The notes under the pieces: model-generated
Databases searched by the model: none
Told to the model about the DNA's origin: nothing
Seen by the model: only the letters and a program-made list of their open reading frames with translations
Program-made: the position numbers and the translations under genes
Part shown: in pieces, positions 28,744 through 38,747 of the stretch
Position numbering within the stretch: position 1 is the first letter of the stretch
Layout: every line of letters begins with the position of its first letter
Origin: Streptomyces sp. R302
GTDB taxonomy: Bacteria; Actinomycetota; Actinomycetes; Streptomycetales; Streptomycetaceae
Assembly: GCF_012927245.1 (NCBI RefSeq)
Contig: NZ_JABBGE010000004.1
Span: forward strand, 124,001-188,000
Direction: 5' to 3'
DNA length: 64,000 bases

Positions 28744-28824
28744 ATGCCCCCCTGCCGCTGTTCCGGGTCTTGACGGAAGCGAAGCGGAAAGCGTCCCCTT
28801 AGAGTTCACATGTTGGAGATAACG

Positions 28825-30063
28825 GTGGGAGTGAGAGAGTCGATGGAGACTCCGGGGTCGCAGACGTCTCTGCACAGGGCCAATCTGGAGCGGGTCGTCC
28901 GGGCGGTCCGGATGGCCGGTTCGCTGACCCAGGCGGAGATCGCCCGGGCGACGGGGCTGTCGGCAGCGACGGTCTCCAACATCGTCCGGGAGCTGAAGGA
29001 CGGTGGCACGGTCGAGGTGACGCCCACCTCGGCGGGCGGCCGGCGGGCCCGCAGCGTCTCGCTCTCCGGCGACGCCGGCATCGTCATCGGCGTCGACTTC
29101 GGCCACACCCACCTCAGGGTCGCGGTGGGCAACCTCGCCCACCAGGTGCTCGCCGAGGAGGCCGAGCCGCTCGACGTGGACGCCTCCGCCGCGGAGGGCT
29201 TCGACCGGGCGGAACAGCTGGTCAACCGGCTGATCGACGCCACCGGCATCGGCCGCGACAAGGTGATCGGCGTCGGTCTCGGCGTGCCGGGCCCCATCGA
29301 CGTCGCCTCCGGGACGCTCGGCTCGACCTCGATCCTGCCGGGGTGGAGCGGGATCAACCCCGCCGAGGAGCTGTCCGCCCGGCTCGGGGTCCCCGTCCAC
29401 GTCGACAACGACGCCAACCTGGGCGCGCTCGGCGAGCTGGTGTGGGGGAGCGGCCGGGGCGTGAAGGACCTGGCGTACATCAAGGTGGCGAGCGGTGTCG
29501 GCGCCGGACTTGTGATCGACGGGCGGGTCTACCGGGGCCCGGGCGGCACGGCCGGCGAGATCGGCCACATCACCCTCGACGAGTCGGGCCCGGTCTGCCG
29601 CTGCGGCAACCGCGGCTGCCTGGAGACCTTCACCGCCGCCCGGTACGTGCTGCCGCTGCTCCAGCCGAGCCACGGCCCCGACCTCACCATGGAGCGGGTG
29701 GTGCAGCTGGCCCGCGAGGGCGACCCGGGCTGCCGGCGGGTCATCGCCGACGTGGGCCGCCACATCGGCAGCGGCGTCGCCAACCTCTGCAATCTCCTGA
29801 ACCCGAGCCGGGTCGTGCTCGGCGGCGACCTCGCCGAGGCGGGCGAGCTGGTGCTCGCCCCCATCCGGGACTCGGTGGGCCGGTACGCGATCCCCAGCGC
29901 CGCCCGCAGGCTCTCCCTGGTCCAGGGGGCTCTGGGCGGCCGGGCCGAGGTCCTGGGGGCGCTGGCCCTGGTGCTGAGCGAGATGGGCGACTCCACGCTC
30001 CTCAACGGGGCGGAAGGGGCATTTCAGACGGCCGCTCCGGCCTCCGTGCCCGCGTTCACTTAG
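28825..30063 (+). CDS. rok7B7: ROK-family transcriptional regulator, Rok7B7 type
   Basis: A protein of about 412 residues with an N-terminal winged helix-turn-helix (LTQAEIARATGLSAATVSNIVREL) and a C-terminal ROK sugar-kinase-like domain. The latter has the phosphate-binding IGVDFGHTHLRVAVG, the sugar-binding GxPGPID and VDNDAN segments, and the zinc motif CRCGNRGCLE (Cys-x-Cys-x4-Cys). Position between ngcEFG and xylFGH matches S. coelicolor SCO6008 (Rok7B7), known to influence xylose uptake, carbon catabolite repression and antibiotic output. The start is uncertain: GTG 28825 has GGAG at 6-base spacing, with in-frame ATG 28810 and ATG 28843 as alternatives. A dyad downstream in front of xylF is a candidate binding site. 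Confidence 0.9.
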   Translation: MGVRESMETPGSQTSLHRANLERVVRAVRMAGSLTQAEIARATGLSAATVSNIVRELKDGGTVEVTPTSAGGRRARSVSLSGDAGIVIGVDFGHTHLRVAVGNLAHQVLAEEAEPLDVDASAAEGFDRAEQLVNRLIDATGIGRDKVIGVGLGVPGPIDVASGTLGSTSILPGWSGINPAEELSARLGVPVHVDNDANLGALGELVWGSGRGVKDLAYIKVASGVGAGLVIDGRVYRGPGGTAGEIGHITLDESGPVCRCGNRGCLETFTAARYVLPLLQPSHGPDLTMERVVQLAREGDPGCRRVIADVGRHIGSGVANLCNLLNPSRVVLGGDLAEAGELVLAPIRDSVGRYAIPSAARRLSLVQGALGGRAEVLGALALVLSEMGDSTLLNGAEGAFQTAAPASVPAFT

Positions 30064-30074
30064 AGAACGCTAAC

Positions 30075-30117
30075 CACCGTTGTCATCTCGTTAAGTTTTC
30101 ACTTCTTGACGACGGTG
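30075..30117. promoter_or_regulatory. Inverted-repeat operator candidate upstream of xylF
   Basis: CACCGTTGTCA (30075-30085) is repeated in inverted form as TGACGACGGTG (30107-30117), matching at 10 of 11 positions with a 21-base spacer. Arm centres are 32 bases apart, close to three helical turns, as expected for a tetrameric or looped ROK repressor. It lies between rok7B7 and xylF, about 70 bases before the xylF start. Assignment to Rok7B7 is inference. Confidence 0.55.
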
Positions 30118-30185
30118 TTGCGGCCGAGTTGACTTCGTGACACCTCGGCCGCACCGTCGCGGCCTCGTCAGGGAGGCAACCCCAC

Positions 30186-31250
30186 ATGAACGCAATGACT
30201 CGTCGCGTCGTCATAGGCTCGGCCGCGGTCTCGATGGCCCTCGCGCTCTCCGCCTGCGGCCAGGCCGGCGGTGGTGACAGCGAGGAGAAGGGCAGCTCGA
30301 CCAAGATCGGTCTGCTCCTCCCGGAGAACAAGACCGCGCGGTACGAGTCGCTGGACAAGCCGCAGTTCGAGAAGGCCGTCAAGGCCGCCTGCGACGCCTG
30401 CGAGGTCGTCTACAACAACGCCGTCTCCGACGTCGTGAAGCAGAAGCAGCAGTTCGACCAGCTCGTCGCCGACGGCGTGAAGGTCATCGCGCTCGACCCG
30501 GTCGACTCCGCCAAGGCCGCCGCCTGGGTCAAGGAGGCGCAGGGCAAGGGCGTCAAGGTCGTCGCGTACGACCGCGCGATCGAGGGCGCCGACGCCTACG
30601 TCAGCCACGACAACAACAAGGTCGGCGAGCTCCAGGGCCAGGCCCTGATCTCCGCCCTCGGCGCCAAGGCCGCCACCGCCCAGATCGTCATGATCAACGG
30701 CGACGAGAAGGACCCGAACGCCGGTCTCTTCAAGAAGGGCGCCCACGCCGCGCTCGACGGCAAGGTCGGCAAGATCGCCTACGAGGCCTCCGGCGAGTGG
30801 GACCCGAAGATCGCGGGCGAGAAGATGGCCGCCGCCATCTCCTCCCTCGGCAAGGACAAGATCGGCGCCGTCTACTCCGCCAACGACGGCATGGCGGGCG
30901 GCATCGTCACCTCCCTGGAGAACGCCGGCATCAAGGGCATCCCGGTCGGCGGCCAGGACGCCGAGGTCGCGGGCATCCAGCGCATCGTCGCCGGCACCCA
31001 GACCTTCACCATCTACAAGAGCCCGCTGCAGCTGGCTCCCGAGGCCGCCAAGTTCTCGGTCAACCTGCTCCAGGGCAAGGACCTCGGCGCCCAGGGCGAG
31101 ACGGACGGCGTGAAGTCCACCCTCTTCGCCCCGGTGGTCGTCGACAAGACCAACATCCAGTCCACGGTGATCAAGGACGGCATCTACGCCGCCGCCGACA
31201 TCTGCTCCGCGGACCTCGCCGCCAAGTGCGCCGAGCTGGGCATCAAGTAG
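30186..31250 (+). CDS. xylF: Xylose-type ABC importer binding lipoprotein
   Basis: A 354-residue periplasmic-binding-protein-like lipoprotein (family 4B, ribose/xylose type). It has a signal peptide with lipobox LSAC (Cys24) and the N-terminal signature KIGLLLPENKTARYE typical of XylF. An embedded YDRAIEGADAYVSHDN segment is also typical of xylose-binding proteins. ATG 30186 follows GGGAGG. It is first in xylFGH, preceded by a dyad and followed by an intercistronic hairpin. The order regulator-binding protein-ATPase-permease matches S. coelicolor SCO6008-6011. Confidence 0.9.
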   Translation: MNAMTRRVVIGSAAVSMALALSACGQAGGGDSEEKGSSTKIGLLLPENKTARYESLDKPQFEKAVKAACDACEVVYNNAVSDVVKQKQQFDQLVADGVKVIALDPVDSAKAAAWVKEAQGKGVKVVAYDRAIEGADAYVSHDNNKVGELQGQALISALGAKAATAQIVMINGDEKDPNAGLFKKGAHAALDGKVGKIAYEASGEWDPKIAGEKMAAAISSLGKDKIGAVYSANDGMAGGIVTSLENAGIKGIPVGGQDAEVAGIQRIVAGTQTFTIYKSPLQLAPEAAKFSVNLLQGKDLGAQGETDGVKSTLFAPVVVDKTNIQSTVIKDGIYAAADICSADLAAKCAELGIK

Positions 31251-31258
31251 GCCCCGCA

Positions 31259-31289
31259 GGGGTCCGGGACGCTCCGGCTCCCGGGCCCC
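31259..31289 (+). terminator. Intercistronic hairpin after xylF
   Basis: An 11-base stem (31259-31269 with 31279-31289, one G-U pair) lies 8 bases after the xylF stop and before the 255-base gap to xylG. It probably stabilises the xylF message or attenuates xylGH. Confidence 0.7.
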
Positions 31290-31505
31290 GCACCCTCCCT
31301 GCCGGACCGTCAGCCCCGGCAGGACGCGGACCGCGCCCGTCCCCGTGACGCGGCGCCCTCCGCCCCCAGACCCGTCCGGCCCCGGCCGACCCAGACCCCG
31401 CTGTCGGTCCGGGGCCGGACGAGCACAGCCCCCCTCGAACTCGGCGCCGCCGCACGGCGCGACATGCCGCCGCCCTCCGCACGGGCGGCGAAGGAGTTGG
31501 TTCAC

Positions 31506-32285
31506 GTGTCCCAGACGCCTGTCCTGGCGTTGCGCGGGATCTTCAAGCGATTCGGAGCGGTCCAGGTCCTCTCCGGTGTCGACCTCGAAGTCCATGCCGG
31601 CGAAGTCGTCGCCCTGGTCGGCGACAACGGCGCCGGAAAGTCCACCCTGGTCAAGACGATCGCCGGCGTCCACCCCATCGACGAGGGCGTCATCGAGTGG
31701 GAGGGCCGCCCGGTCGGGATCTCCCGCCCGCAGGACTCGCAGGCCCTCGGCGTGGCCACCGTCTACCAGGACCTCGCCCTCTGCGACAACCTCGACGTCG
31801 TCGCCAACCTCTTCCTCGGCCGCGAGCTCAAGAAGGGCGGCGTCCTCGACGAGGTCGCCATGGAGAAGCGCGCCAAGGACCTCCTGTCCACCCTCTCCAT
31901 CCGCATCCCCAGCGTCCGCATCCCCGTCGCCGCCCTCTCCGGCGGCCAGCGGCAGGTCGTCGCCATCGCCCGCGCCCTGGTCGGCGACCCCAAGATCGTG
32001 ATCCTGGACGAGCCCACCGCCGCCCTCGGCGTCGAGCAGACCGCCCAGGTCCTCGACCTCGTCGAGCGGCTGCGCGAGCAGGGCCTCGGCGTCATCCTCA
32101 TCAGCCACAACATGGCCGACGTGAAGGCGGTCGCCGACACCGTCGCCGTGCTGCGCCTCGGCCGCAACAACGGCACCTTCCCGGTCGCCGGCACCACGCA
32201 CGAAGAGATCATCGCCGCGATCACCGGCGCCACGGACAACGCCGTGACCCGCCGGCAGGCCCGCACCGCGGAGGCAGCCCAGTGA
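31506..32285 (+). CDS. xylG: Xylose-type ABC importer ATPase, single-domain
   Basis: A 259-residue cytoplasmic ATPase with Walker [10 protein letters not shown], signature LSGGQRQ and Walker [13 protein letters not shown]. coli XylG and related sugar ATPases carry two fused ABC domains (about 500 residues); this one has only the first, so it should act as a homodimer. GTG 31506 is chosen because AAGGAG lies 9 bases upstream, and homology begins there. The stop overlaps the xylH start (GTGA, 32282-32285). Confidence 0.88.
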   Translation: MSQTPVLALRGIFKRFGAVQVLSGVDLEVHAGEVVALVGDNGAGKSTLVKTIAGVHPIDEGVIEWEGRPVGISRPQDSQALGVATVYQDLALCDNLDVVANLFLGRELKKGGVLDEVAMEKRAKDLLSTLSIRIPSVRIPVAALSGGQRQVVAIARALVGDPKIVILDEPTAALGVEQTAQVLDLVERLREQGLGVILISHNMADVKAVADTVAVLRLGRNNGTFPVAGTTHEEIIAAITGATDNAVTRRQARTAEAAQ

Positions 32286-33568
32286 GCACGACCCCCCAGG
32301 CCACCGAGAAGGCCGAGGTCCCCGAGCCCCGCACCCCCGAGGCCGCCGCGATCCCCGCCGTCGACCCCCGCCTGCTCGTCCGCGAGCAGGGACTCAAGGG
32401 CTACGCCGACGAGTTCAAGCGCAAGATCCGCTCCGGCGAGATCGGCTCCCTCCCGGTCGTCGTCGGCCTCATCGTGATCGGCATCGTCTTCCAGGCGCTG
32501 ACCGGCAACTTCATCACCTCGTACAACCTCGACCAGATCATGCTGTACGCGGCCGGCCCCGGCATCATGGCCGTCGGCATCGTCTTCGTGCTGCTGCTCG
32601 GCGAGATCGACCTCGCGGTCGGCTCCGTCGCCGGCCTCGCGGGCTCCGTCTGGGGCGTCTTCGCCACCGACCTGCCGGACTCCCTCGCGATCCTCCTCGG
32701 CGTCCTCTCCGGCACCCTGCTCGGCGCCTTCCACGGCCTGGTCTTCGCCAAGATCGGCGTCCCCGCCTTCGTCGTCACCCTCGCCGGCTTCCTCGGCTGG
32801 GCCGGACTCCAGACCTGGGTGATGGGCGAGCGGTCCACCATCCCGACCCCCATCGGCAGCTTCGTCGGCGACCTCACCAAGTACTACTTCTCCGACGTCG
32901 CCGCCGCCTACGGCCTCGCCGTCGTGGTGATCGCCGCCTTCTACCTCGCCCAGCTGCGCGACTCCGGCCGCCGCAAGGCCGCCGAGCTGCCGCACCGCCC
33001 GCACAGCGAGATCCTGCTGCGCACCGGCGTCCTCGCGGCCCTCGTCCTGGTCGCCGCGTACGGCTTCAACCAGGAGAAGGGCCTCCCGCTCTCCCTGGTG
33101 ATCTTCCTGGCGATCCTGCTCGTCACCGACTTCGTGCTGCGCCGCACCACCTACGGCCGGCAGGTCTTCGCGGTCGGCGGCGGCATCGAGGCGGCCCGCC
33201 GGGCCGGCATCAACGTCGCCTGGATCCGGACCTCCGTCTTCATGATCTCCGGCACCCTGGGCGCCGTCGGCGGCCTCTTCCTGGCCTCCGCCACCGGCGG
33301 CGCCGACCGCTCCCTCGGCGGCGGCAACCAGCTCATGATGTGCATCGCCGCGGCGGTCATCGGCGGCACCTCGCTCTTCGGCGGCCGCGGCAAGGTCTGG
33401 TCGGCGCTCCTGGGCATCCTGGTGCTCCAGTCGATCGTCCAGGGCCTCAACCAGCTCAACCTGTCGTCCAACGCGATCCAGTACATGATCACCGGCGCGG
33501 TGCTCCTCATCGCCGTGATCATCGACTCCGTCTCCCGCAAGACCCAGAAGTCCGCGGGACGCGCCTGA
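32282..33568 (+). CDS. xylH: Xylose-type ABC importer permease
   Basis: A 428-residue integral membrane protein of the BPD_transp_2 family. A cytoplasmic N-terminus of about 55 residues is followed by about ten hydrophobic segments, including the conserved [15 protein letters not shown] motif and the C-terminal [22 protein letters not shown] block. It starts at GTG 32282 inside the xylG stop (4-base overlap). With XylF and XylG it would import xylose or a related pentose. A 10-base-stem terminator follows at 33631. Confidence 0.9.
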   Translation: MSTTPQATEKAEVPEPRTPEAAAIPAVDPRLLVREQGLKGYADEFKRKIRSGEIGSLPVVVGLIVIGIVFQALTGNFITSYNLDQIMLYAAGPGIMAVGIVFVLLLGEIDLAVGSVAGLAGSVWGVFATDLPDSLAILLGVLSGTLLGAFHGLVFAKIGVPAFVVTLAGFLGWAGLQTWVMGERSTIPTPIGSFVGDLTKYYFSDVAAAYGLAVVVIAAFYLAQLRDSGRRKAAELPHRPHSEILLRTGVLAALVLVAAYGFNQEKGLPLSLVIFLAILLVTDFVLRRTTYGRQVFAVGGGIEAARRAGINVAWIRTSVFMISGTLGAVGGLFLASATGGADRSLGGGNQLMMCIAAAVIGGTSLFGGRGKVWSALLGILVLQSIVQGLNQLNLSSNAIQYMITGAVLLIAVIIDSVSRKTQKSAGRA

Positions 33569-33630
33569 CGCGCCCGACGCGCCCGACGCGCCGCCCCGCG
33601 CGGCGCGTCCGAGGCACGGGCCACATCCGC

Positions 33631-33654
33631 CCGGCACCGGGAAACCGGTGCCGG
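33631..33654 (+). terminator. Terminator of the xylFGH operon
   Basis: CCGGCACCGG (33631-33640), loop GAAA, CCGGTGCCGG (33645-33654): a perfect 10-base stem closed by a GNRA tetraloop. Confidence 0.85.
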
Positions 33655-33792
33655 GCACCGTCGCGTCCGGAGCAGTACATCCCCCATGAGGGTGATGCCG
33701 CTCCGGCTGGCCCGATGCCCACGATCCAAGACGGAACATTAGACTCGGCAAAATCGGCAAGCTCGACCAGCTCAGAACGCAAGGAGGCACGG

Positions 33793-35712
33793 GTGGCCCT
33801 GCTGACCCGTATCAGGACACCGCGCGACCTGGACCGGCTCTCCCCGGAACAGCTGGACCAGCTGGCCGCGGAGGTCCGGACCTTCCTCGTCGACGCCGTC
33901 TCCAAGACCGGCGGACACCTCGGCCCCAACCTCGGCGTGGTCGAACTGACCATCGCCCTGCACCGCGTCTTCGACTCCCCGAAGGACAAGGTCCTCTTCG
34001 ACACCGGCCACCAGAGCTATGTGCACAAGCTGCTCACCGGCCGCCAGGACTTCTCGAAGCTGAAGATGAAGGGCGGCCTCTCCGGCTACCCCTCGCAGGC
34101 GGAGTCCGAGCACGACGTCATCGAGAACTCGCACGCCTCGACCGTCCTCGGCTGGGCCGACGGCCTCGCCAAGGCGAACCAGATCCTGAAGAAGGACGAC
34201 CACGTCGTCGCCGTCATCGGCGACGGCGCGCTCACCGGCGGCATGGCCTGGGAGGCGCTCAACAACATCGCCGCCGCCAAGGACCGCCCGCTCGTCATCG
34301 TCGTCAACGACAACGAGCGCTCCTACGCCCCCACCATCGGCGGCCTCGCCAACCACCTGGCCACCCTGCGCACCACCGACGGCTACGAGCGCTTCCTCGC
34401 CCGCGGCAAGGACATCCTGGAGCGCACCCCGGTCGTCGGGAAGCCGCTCTACGAGACCCTGCACGGCGCCAAGAAGGGCCTCAAGGACTTCATCGCCCCC
34501 CAGGGCATGTTCGAGGACCTGGGCCTGAAGTACGTCGGCCCCATCGACGGCCACGACATCGAGGCCCTGGAGTCCGCGCTCACCCGCGCCAAGCGCTTCG
34601 GCGGCCCGGTGATCGTCCACTGCCTGACCGAGAAGGGCCGCGGCTACCAGCCCGCGCTCCAGGACGAGGCCGACCGCTTCCACGCCGTCGGCAAGATCCA
34701 CCCCGACACCGGCCTGCCCATCGCCTCCTCCGGGGCCGACTGGACCAGCGTCTTCGGCGAGGAGATGGTCGCGCTCGGCAAGGAGCGCGAGGACATCGTC
34801 GCGATCACCGCGGCCATGCTCCAGCCCGTCGGCCTCGACAAGTTCGCCAAGGCCTTCCCCGAGCGGGTCTTCGACGTCGGCATCGCCGAGCAGCACGGCG
34901 CGGTCTCCGCGGCCGGCCTCGCCACCGGCGGCCTCCACCCGGTCTTCGCCGTCTACGCGACCTTCCTCAACCGCGCCTTCGACCAGGTCCTGATGGACGT
35001 GGCCCTGCACAGGTGCGGCGTCACCTTCGTCCTCGACCGGGCCGGCGTCACCGGCACCGACGGCGCCTCCCACAACGGCATGTGGGACATGTCGATCCTG
35101 CAGGTCGTGCCCGGTCTGCGGCTCGCCGCCCCGCGCGACGCGGACCAGGTCCGCGCCCAGCTCCGGGAGGCCGTCGAGGTCACCGACGCGCCCACCGTGG
35201 TCCGATTCTCCAAGGGCGCGGTCGGCCCCGCCGTCCCCGCCCTGCGGCGCGTCGGCGGCATGGACGTGCTCCGCGAGTCCGGCAGCGGCAAGCCGGACGT
35301 CCTCCTGGTCTCCGTGGGCGCCCTGGCGCCCATGTGCCTGGAGATCGCCGACCTCCTCGACCGGCAGGGCATCTCCACCACCGTGGTCGACCCCCGCTGG
35401 GTCAAGCCGGTCGACGAGGCCCTCGCGCCGCTCGCCGCCGAGCACCGGGTCGTCGTCACCGTCGAGGACAACAGCCGGGTCGGCGGCGTCGGCTCGGCCG
35501 TCGCCCAGGCGCTGCGCGACGCCGGCGTCGACGTACCGCTGCGTGACTTCGGCATCCCGCCGGTCTTCCTCGACCACGCCTCCCGCGGCGAGGTCCTGGC
35601 CGAGATCGGCCTCACCGCCCCGGACATCGCGCGCCAGGTCACCGGCCTGGTCTCCCGCCTGGACGGCCGGTACGAGACGCCGCGGCAGGCCGTGGAGCCC
35701 GCCCGCGACTGA
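33793..35712 (+). CDS. dxs: 1-deoxy-D-xylulose-5-phosphate synthase
   Basis: A 639-residue thiamine-diphosphate enzyme condensing pyruvate and glyceraldehyde-3-phosphate to DXP, the entry step of the MEP isoprenoid pathway (and a precursor for thiamine and pyridoxal in many bacteria). Visible features are the N-terminal [15 protein letters not shown], the ThDP-binding [15 protein letters not shown] with a downstream NDNE, the transketolase middle domain with DVGIAEQHG, and the C-terminal [12 protein letters not shown] 33793 follows AAGGAGG and matches the usual family start and length. It is flanked by terminators on both sides, so it is probably monocistronic. Streptomycetes often have two dxs genes. 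Confidence 0.95.
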   Translation: MALLTRIRTPRDLDRLSPEQLDQLAAEVRTFLVDAVSKTGGHLGPNLGVVELTIALHRVFDSPKDKVLFDTGHQSYVHKLLTGRQDFSKLKMKGGLSGYPSQAESEHDVIENSHASTVLGWADGLAKANQILKKDDHVVAVIGDGALTGGMAWEALNNIAAAKDRPLVIVVNDNERSYAPTIGGLANHLATLRTTDGYERFLARGKDILERTPVVGKPLYETLHGAKKGLKDFIAPQGMFEDLGLKYVGPIDGHDIEALESALTRAKRFGGPVIVHCLTEKGRGYQPALQDEADRFHAVGKIHPDTGLPIASSGADWTSVFGEEMVALGKEREDIVAITAAMLQPVGLDKFAKAFPERVFDVGIAEQHGAVSAAGLATGGLHPVFAVYATFLNRAFDQVLMDVALHRCGVTFVLDRAGVTGTDGASHNGMWDMSILQVVPGLRLAAPRDADQVRAQLREAVEVTDAPTVVRFSKGAVGPAVPALRRVGGMDVLRESGSGKPDVLLVSVGALAPMCLEIADLLDRQGISTTVVDPRWVKPVDEALAPLAAEHRVVVTVEDNSRVGGVGSAVAQALRDAGVDVPLRDFGIPPVFLDHASRGEVLAEIGLTAPDIARQVTGLVSRLDGRYETPRQAVEPARD

Positions 35713-35769
35713 CCTCCCCCTCCGTAGCTCTCCGTAGGCCTCCGGAGGTCATCACTCCGCGTCACCGTT

Positions 35770-35807
35770 GGGCCGGTCGGCTCACCCTCCCGGGTGCCGA
35801 CCGGCCC
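35770..35807 (+). terminator. Terminator after dxs
   Basis: GGGCCGGTCGGC (35770-35781) pairs perfectly with GCCGACCGGCCC (35796-35807), followed by TTTCG. Confidence 0.88.
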
Positions 35808-35905
35808 TTTCGCGTGCATCCTGGCTCCACCGCGGGCAGCGTCCCCTCGCCCCCCGTCCGCGGGGCCACGAGACCCGACGTCACGGACGACGCGGAGGTA
35901 CGACG

Positions 35906-37423
35906 GTGAGCACGGACCAACGCCCCCCACGGGCCAACTCCGGGATTTTCCGGACGAAGTCGGTCGAACAGTCCATCAGGGACACCGAGGAGCCGGAGCA
36001 CGGACTCCGGAAATCCCTCTCCGCCTGGGACCTCACGGTCTTCGGCGTCGGCGTCATCATCGGCACCGGCATCTTCGTGCTGACCGGCAAGGTCGCCAAG
36101 GAGAACGCCGGCCCGGCCACCGCCCTCGCCTTCGTCGCCGCCGGCATCGTCTGCGCCCTGGCCGCCCTCTGCTACGCGGAGTTCGCCTCCACCGTGCCGG
36201 TGGCGGGATCGGCGTACACCTTCGCGTACGCCTCCATCGGCGAGCTGCCGGCCTGGATCATCGGCTGGGACCTGGTCCTGGAGTTCGCGCTCGGCACGGC
36301 GGTGGTGGCGGTCGGCTGGTCCGGCTACGTCCGCTCGCTGATGGACAACGTCGGCTGGCACCTACCGGCCTCACTGGAGGGCCCGGACGCGGCGGGCGGC
36401 ACCTTCGACATCCTCGCCTTCCTGCTCGTCCTGGTCCTCACCGCGATCCTGGTCGCCGGCATGAAGCTCTCCGCCCGGATCACCGCCGTCGTGGTGGCGA
36501 TCAAGGTCACGGTCGTCATGATCGTGATCGTCGCGGGCCTCTTCTTCGTCGTCGGCGACAACTACAAGCCGTTCATCCCGCCGGCCGTGACCCCGGAGGG
36601 CGGCGGCTCCAACTGGGACTCCCCGCTCGTCCAGCTCCTCTTCGGCTACGAGCCCACCAACTTCGGCGTCATGGGCATCTTCACGGCCGCCTCCATCGTC
36701 TTCTTCGCCTTCATCGGCTTCGACGTGGTCGCCACCGCCGCCGAGGAGACGAAGGTGCCGCAGCGCGACATGCCCCGCGGCATCCTCGGCTCGCTGCTCA
36801 TCTGCACCGTGCTGTACGTGGCGGTCGCCCTGGTCGTCACCGGCATGCAGCACTACACCGAGCTGTCCGTGAGCGCCCCGCTCGCCGACGCCTTCAAAGC
36901 CGCCGGCCACCCCTTCTACGCGGGCGTGATCAGCTTCGGCGCCGCCGTCGGCCTCACCACGGTCTGCCTCATCCTGCTGCTCGGCCAGACCCGCGTCTTC
37001 TTCGCCATGAGCCGCGACGGGCTGCTGCCCCGCTTCTTCTCGGTCACGCACCCGCGCTTCAAGACCCCGTACCGCCCCACCATCCTGCTCGGCGTGATCA
37101 TTGCGATCGTGGCCGGCTTCACCAGCATCAACGAGCTGGCGACGCTGGTGAACATCGGCACCCTCTTCGCCTTCGTGATGGTCGCCGTCGGCGTCATCAT
37201 CCTCCGCCGCACCCGCCCCGACCTGCACCGCGCCTTCCGCACCCCGTGGGTGCCGGTCCTGCCGATCGTCTCCATCGCCGCCTCCCTCTGGCTGATGCTC
37301 AACCTGCCGGGCGAGACCTGGTTCCGCTTCGCGGTCTGGATGGTCATCGGCATCGTCGTGTACTACGCCTACGGGCGCAGCCACAGCCGGCTCGGCCGGG
37401 AGGGCGAGCGGCTCCGTTCCTGA
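35906..37423 (+). CDS. APC-superfamily amino-acid permease
   Basis: A 505-residue integral membrane transporter with about 12-14 hydrophobic segments of the amino-acid/polyamine/organocation superfamily, CAT-like subgroup. The unwound first helix GVGVIIGTGIFVLTGK and the following AGIVCALAALCYAEFAS are typical. GTG 35906 follows GGAGG at 7 bases; upstream in-frame sequence is non-coding in character. Substrate is likely a cationic or broad-range amino acid, but specificity cannot be read from sequence. It is probably monocistronic. Confidence 0.88.
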   Translation: MSTDQRPPRANSGIFRTKSVEQSIRDTEEPEHGLRKSLSAWDLTVFGVGVIIGTGIFVLTGKVAKENAGPATALAFVAAGIVCALAALCYAEFASTVPVAGSAYTFAYASIGELPAWIIGWDLVLEFALGTAVVAVGWSGYVRSLMDNVGWHLPASLEGPDAAGGTFDILAFLLVLVLTAILVAGMKLSARITAVVVAIKVTVVMIVIVAGLFFVVGDNYKPFIPPAVTPEGGGSNWDSPLVQLLFGYEPTNFGVMGIFTAASIVFFAFIGFDVVATAAEETKVPQRDMPRGILGSLLICTVLYVAVALVVTGMQHYTELSVSAPLADAFKAAGHPFYAGVISFGAAVGLTTVCLILLLGQTRVFFAMSRDGLLPRFFSVTHPRFKTPYRPTILLGVIIAIVAGFTSINELATLVNIGTLFAFVMVAVGVIILRRTRPDLHRAFRTPWVPVLPIVSIAASLWLMLNLPGETWFRFAVWMVIGIVVYYAYGRSHSRLGREGERLRS

Positions 37424-37537
37424 GCGGGGCCAGGGGGGTCCGGGAGCCGAACCCCCGGGCGAGCGGAGGGCGTGCGGGCCGGGCGGATACAGTCGGTGCG
37501 AACCGTCCCCACTCGACCCGGAGCGCTGGATTCTCCC

Positions 37538-38626
37538 ATGGTGAACCCATCCCAGGCCCCCGCCGACCCCTCCCTCCTCTCCCCGCGCGCCCCGAGAATG
37601 CACGGAGGCTGGCTGGCCCGCGGCGCGGAGGGACGTTTCAGCGTGTACGTCCCCCGGGACGGCGAGGTCCTTCGCTGGACCGAGGGCCCCGGCGGCCGGT
37701 TCGACGGCCCGGCCGGGCTGGGCGGCGGCGGTCTGCTGCCGTTCCTGGCGGCCGCGCAGGGCCACGACCGCTATGTGCACCTGGTGGGCTTCCGGGCCAC
37801 CGACACCGGCGCGGAGGCGGGGGAGCGCCATGTGGAACTGGTGCACAGCGTCCAGTTCCAGACCGGCCGCCCCAACGTGGAGTGGAAGTCCATCGGCCAC
37901 TCCAACGGCAAGGCCGAGTGGTTCGGCAACCCGGCCCTCGCGGTGGACGGCCAGGGCCGCGCCCACGTCTTCGTCCGCAACCGCGGCGGCGGCGTGAGCG
38001 CCCGGGTCCAGAAGGACGCCGGCGGCTGGCACCCGTGGTGGGACCTGAAGGGCGGCCGCACCGACGTCGACCCGGTGGCGGCGGTGAACGGCGCGGGCCT
38101 GGTGGAGCTGTACACGGCCACCGACCGCGGGCTGCTGCGCTACGTCCAGAACGAGCCGGGGGCCAGGCCGGTCGCCGAGGTCCCGGTGGCGACCCCGGTG
38201 GTCCGGGGCACGCTCGCCGCGGTGACCGGTCCGTCCGGGCACGTGACGGCCTACTACGCGGACGGCCACGGCCGGGTCTGCCTCTGGTCGCCGGGCCGGG
38301 GCCTGGTGCCCACGCCGGTCGCCCAGGCGGTCGGCGCCGGTCCGCTGACGGCCACCCCGTGCCTGATCGACGGGTACGAGTGCACGCTCGTCGCCCAGTG
38401 CGACCCGGCCGGGGTCACCTCGCTCGGGGCCTTCATGGCGGAGCGCGAGGACATGGGCCTGTACTGGAGCCCCTCGGGCCCGCCGGTCCTCGCCCCGCCG
38501 ACCCTGACGACCGGCCTCGACGGCGGGGTGGCCCTCGCCGCCCTGACGCCGGACGGGGAAGTGGTGTTCACCCGGCAGACGGCGGACGAGCAGGGCCTCG
38601 CCCTGGGCCCCTGGACTCGCTTCTAG
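37538..38626 (+). CDS. Conserved hypothetical protein, beta-propeller/lectin-like
   Basis: A 362-residue soluble protein with no signal peptide or membrane segment. It contains several repeats of about 50 residues with a G-N-P-A-L-A-V-D-G-x-G-R-x-H-V-F-V type core, followed by W-rich strands (WHPWWDLKG, GLYWSPSG). This suggests a multi-bladed beta-propeller resembling fucolectin/PLL-like proteins. No catalytic motif is visible. ATG 37538 is chosen because the repeat region begins shortly after; upstream codons look non-coding. It stands between the permease and the convergent LCP gene. Function is unknown. Confidence 0.7.
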   Translation: MVNPSQAPADPSLLSPRAPRMHGGWLARGAEGRFSVYVPRDGEVLRWTEGPGGRFDGPAGLGGGGLLPFLAAAQGHDRYVHLVGFRATDTGAEAGERHVELVHSVQFQTGRPNVEWKSIGHSNGKAEWFGNPALAVDGQGRAHVFVRNRGGGVSARVQKDAGGWHPWWDLKGGRTDVDPVAAVNGAGLVELYTATDRGLLRYVQNEPGARPVAEVPVATPVVRGTLAAVTGPSGHVTAYYADGHGRVCLWSPGRGLVPTPVAQAVGAGPLTATPCLIDGYECTLVAQCDPAGVTSLGAFMAEREDMGLYWSPSGPPVLAPPTLTTGLDGGVALAALTPDGEVVFTRQTADEQGLALGPWTRF

Positions 38627-38634
38627 AACGGGGT

Positions 38635-38718
38635 CTTCCGGATCGGCCCGGCACGATCCGGAAGGCACCCGCCGGACGCACCGGTGCCCCGGCCCCTCTC
38701 GGGAGGGGACCGGGGCAC
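38635..38718. terminator. Two consecutive stem-loops between convergent genes
   Basis: Stem 1 is CTTCCGGATCG (38635-38645) with CGATCCGGAAG (38654-38664). Stem 2 pairs 38684-38698 with 38703-38718 (one unpaired base, TCGG loop). They separate the propeller-like gene from the minus-strand LCP gene. Confidence 0.85.
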
Positions 38719-38747
38719 AGGGTGTGTCCGGGGGAGAACCGTGCGGG

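Noticed and set aside
28770..28805. TTGACG and TAGAGT as a rok7B7 promoter
   Set aside because: The spacing is 24 bases, too long for a standard sigma-70-type promoter.
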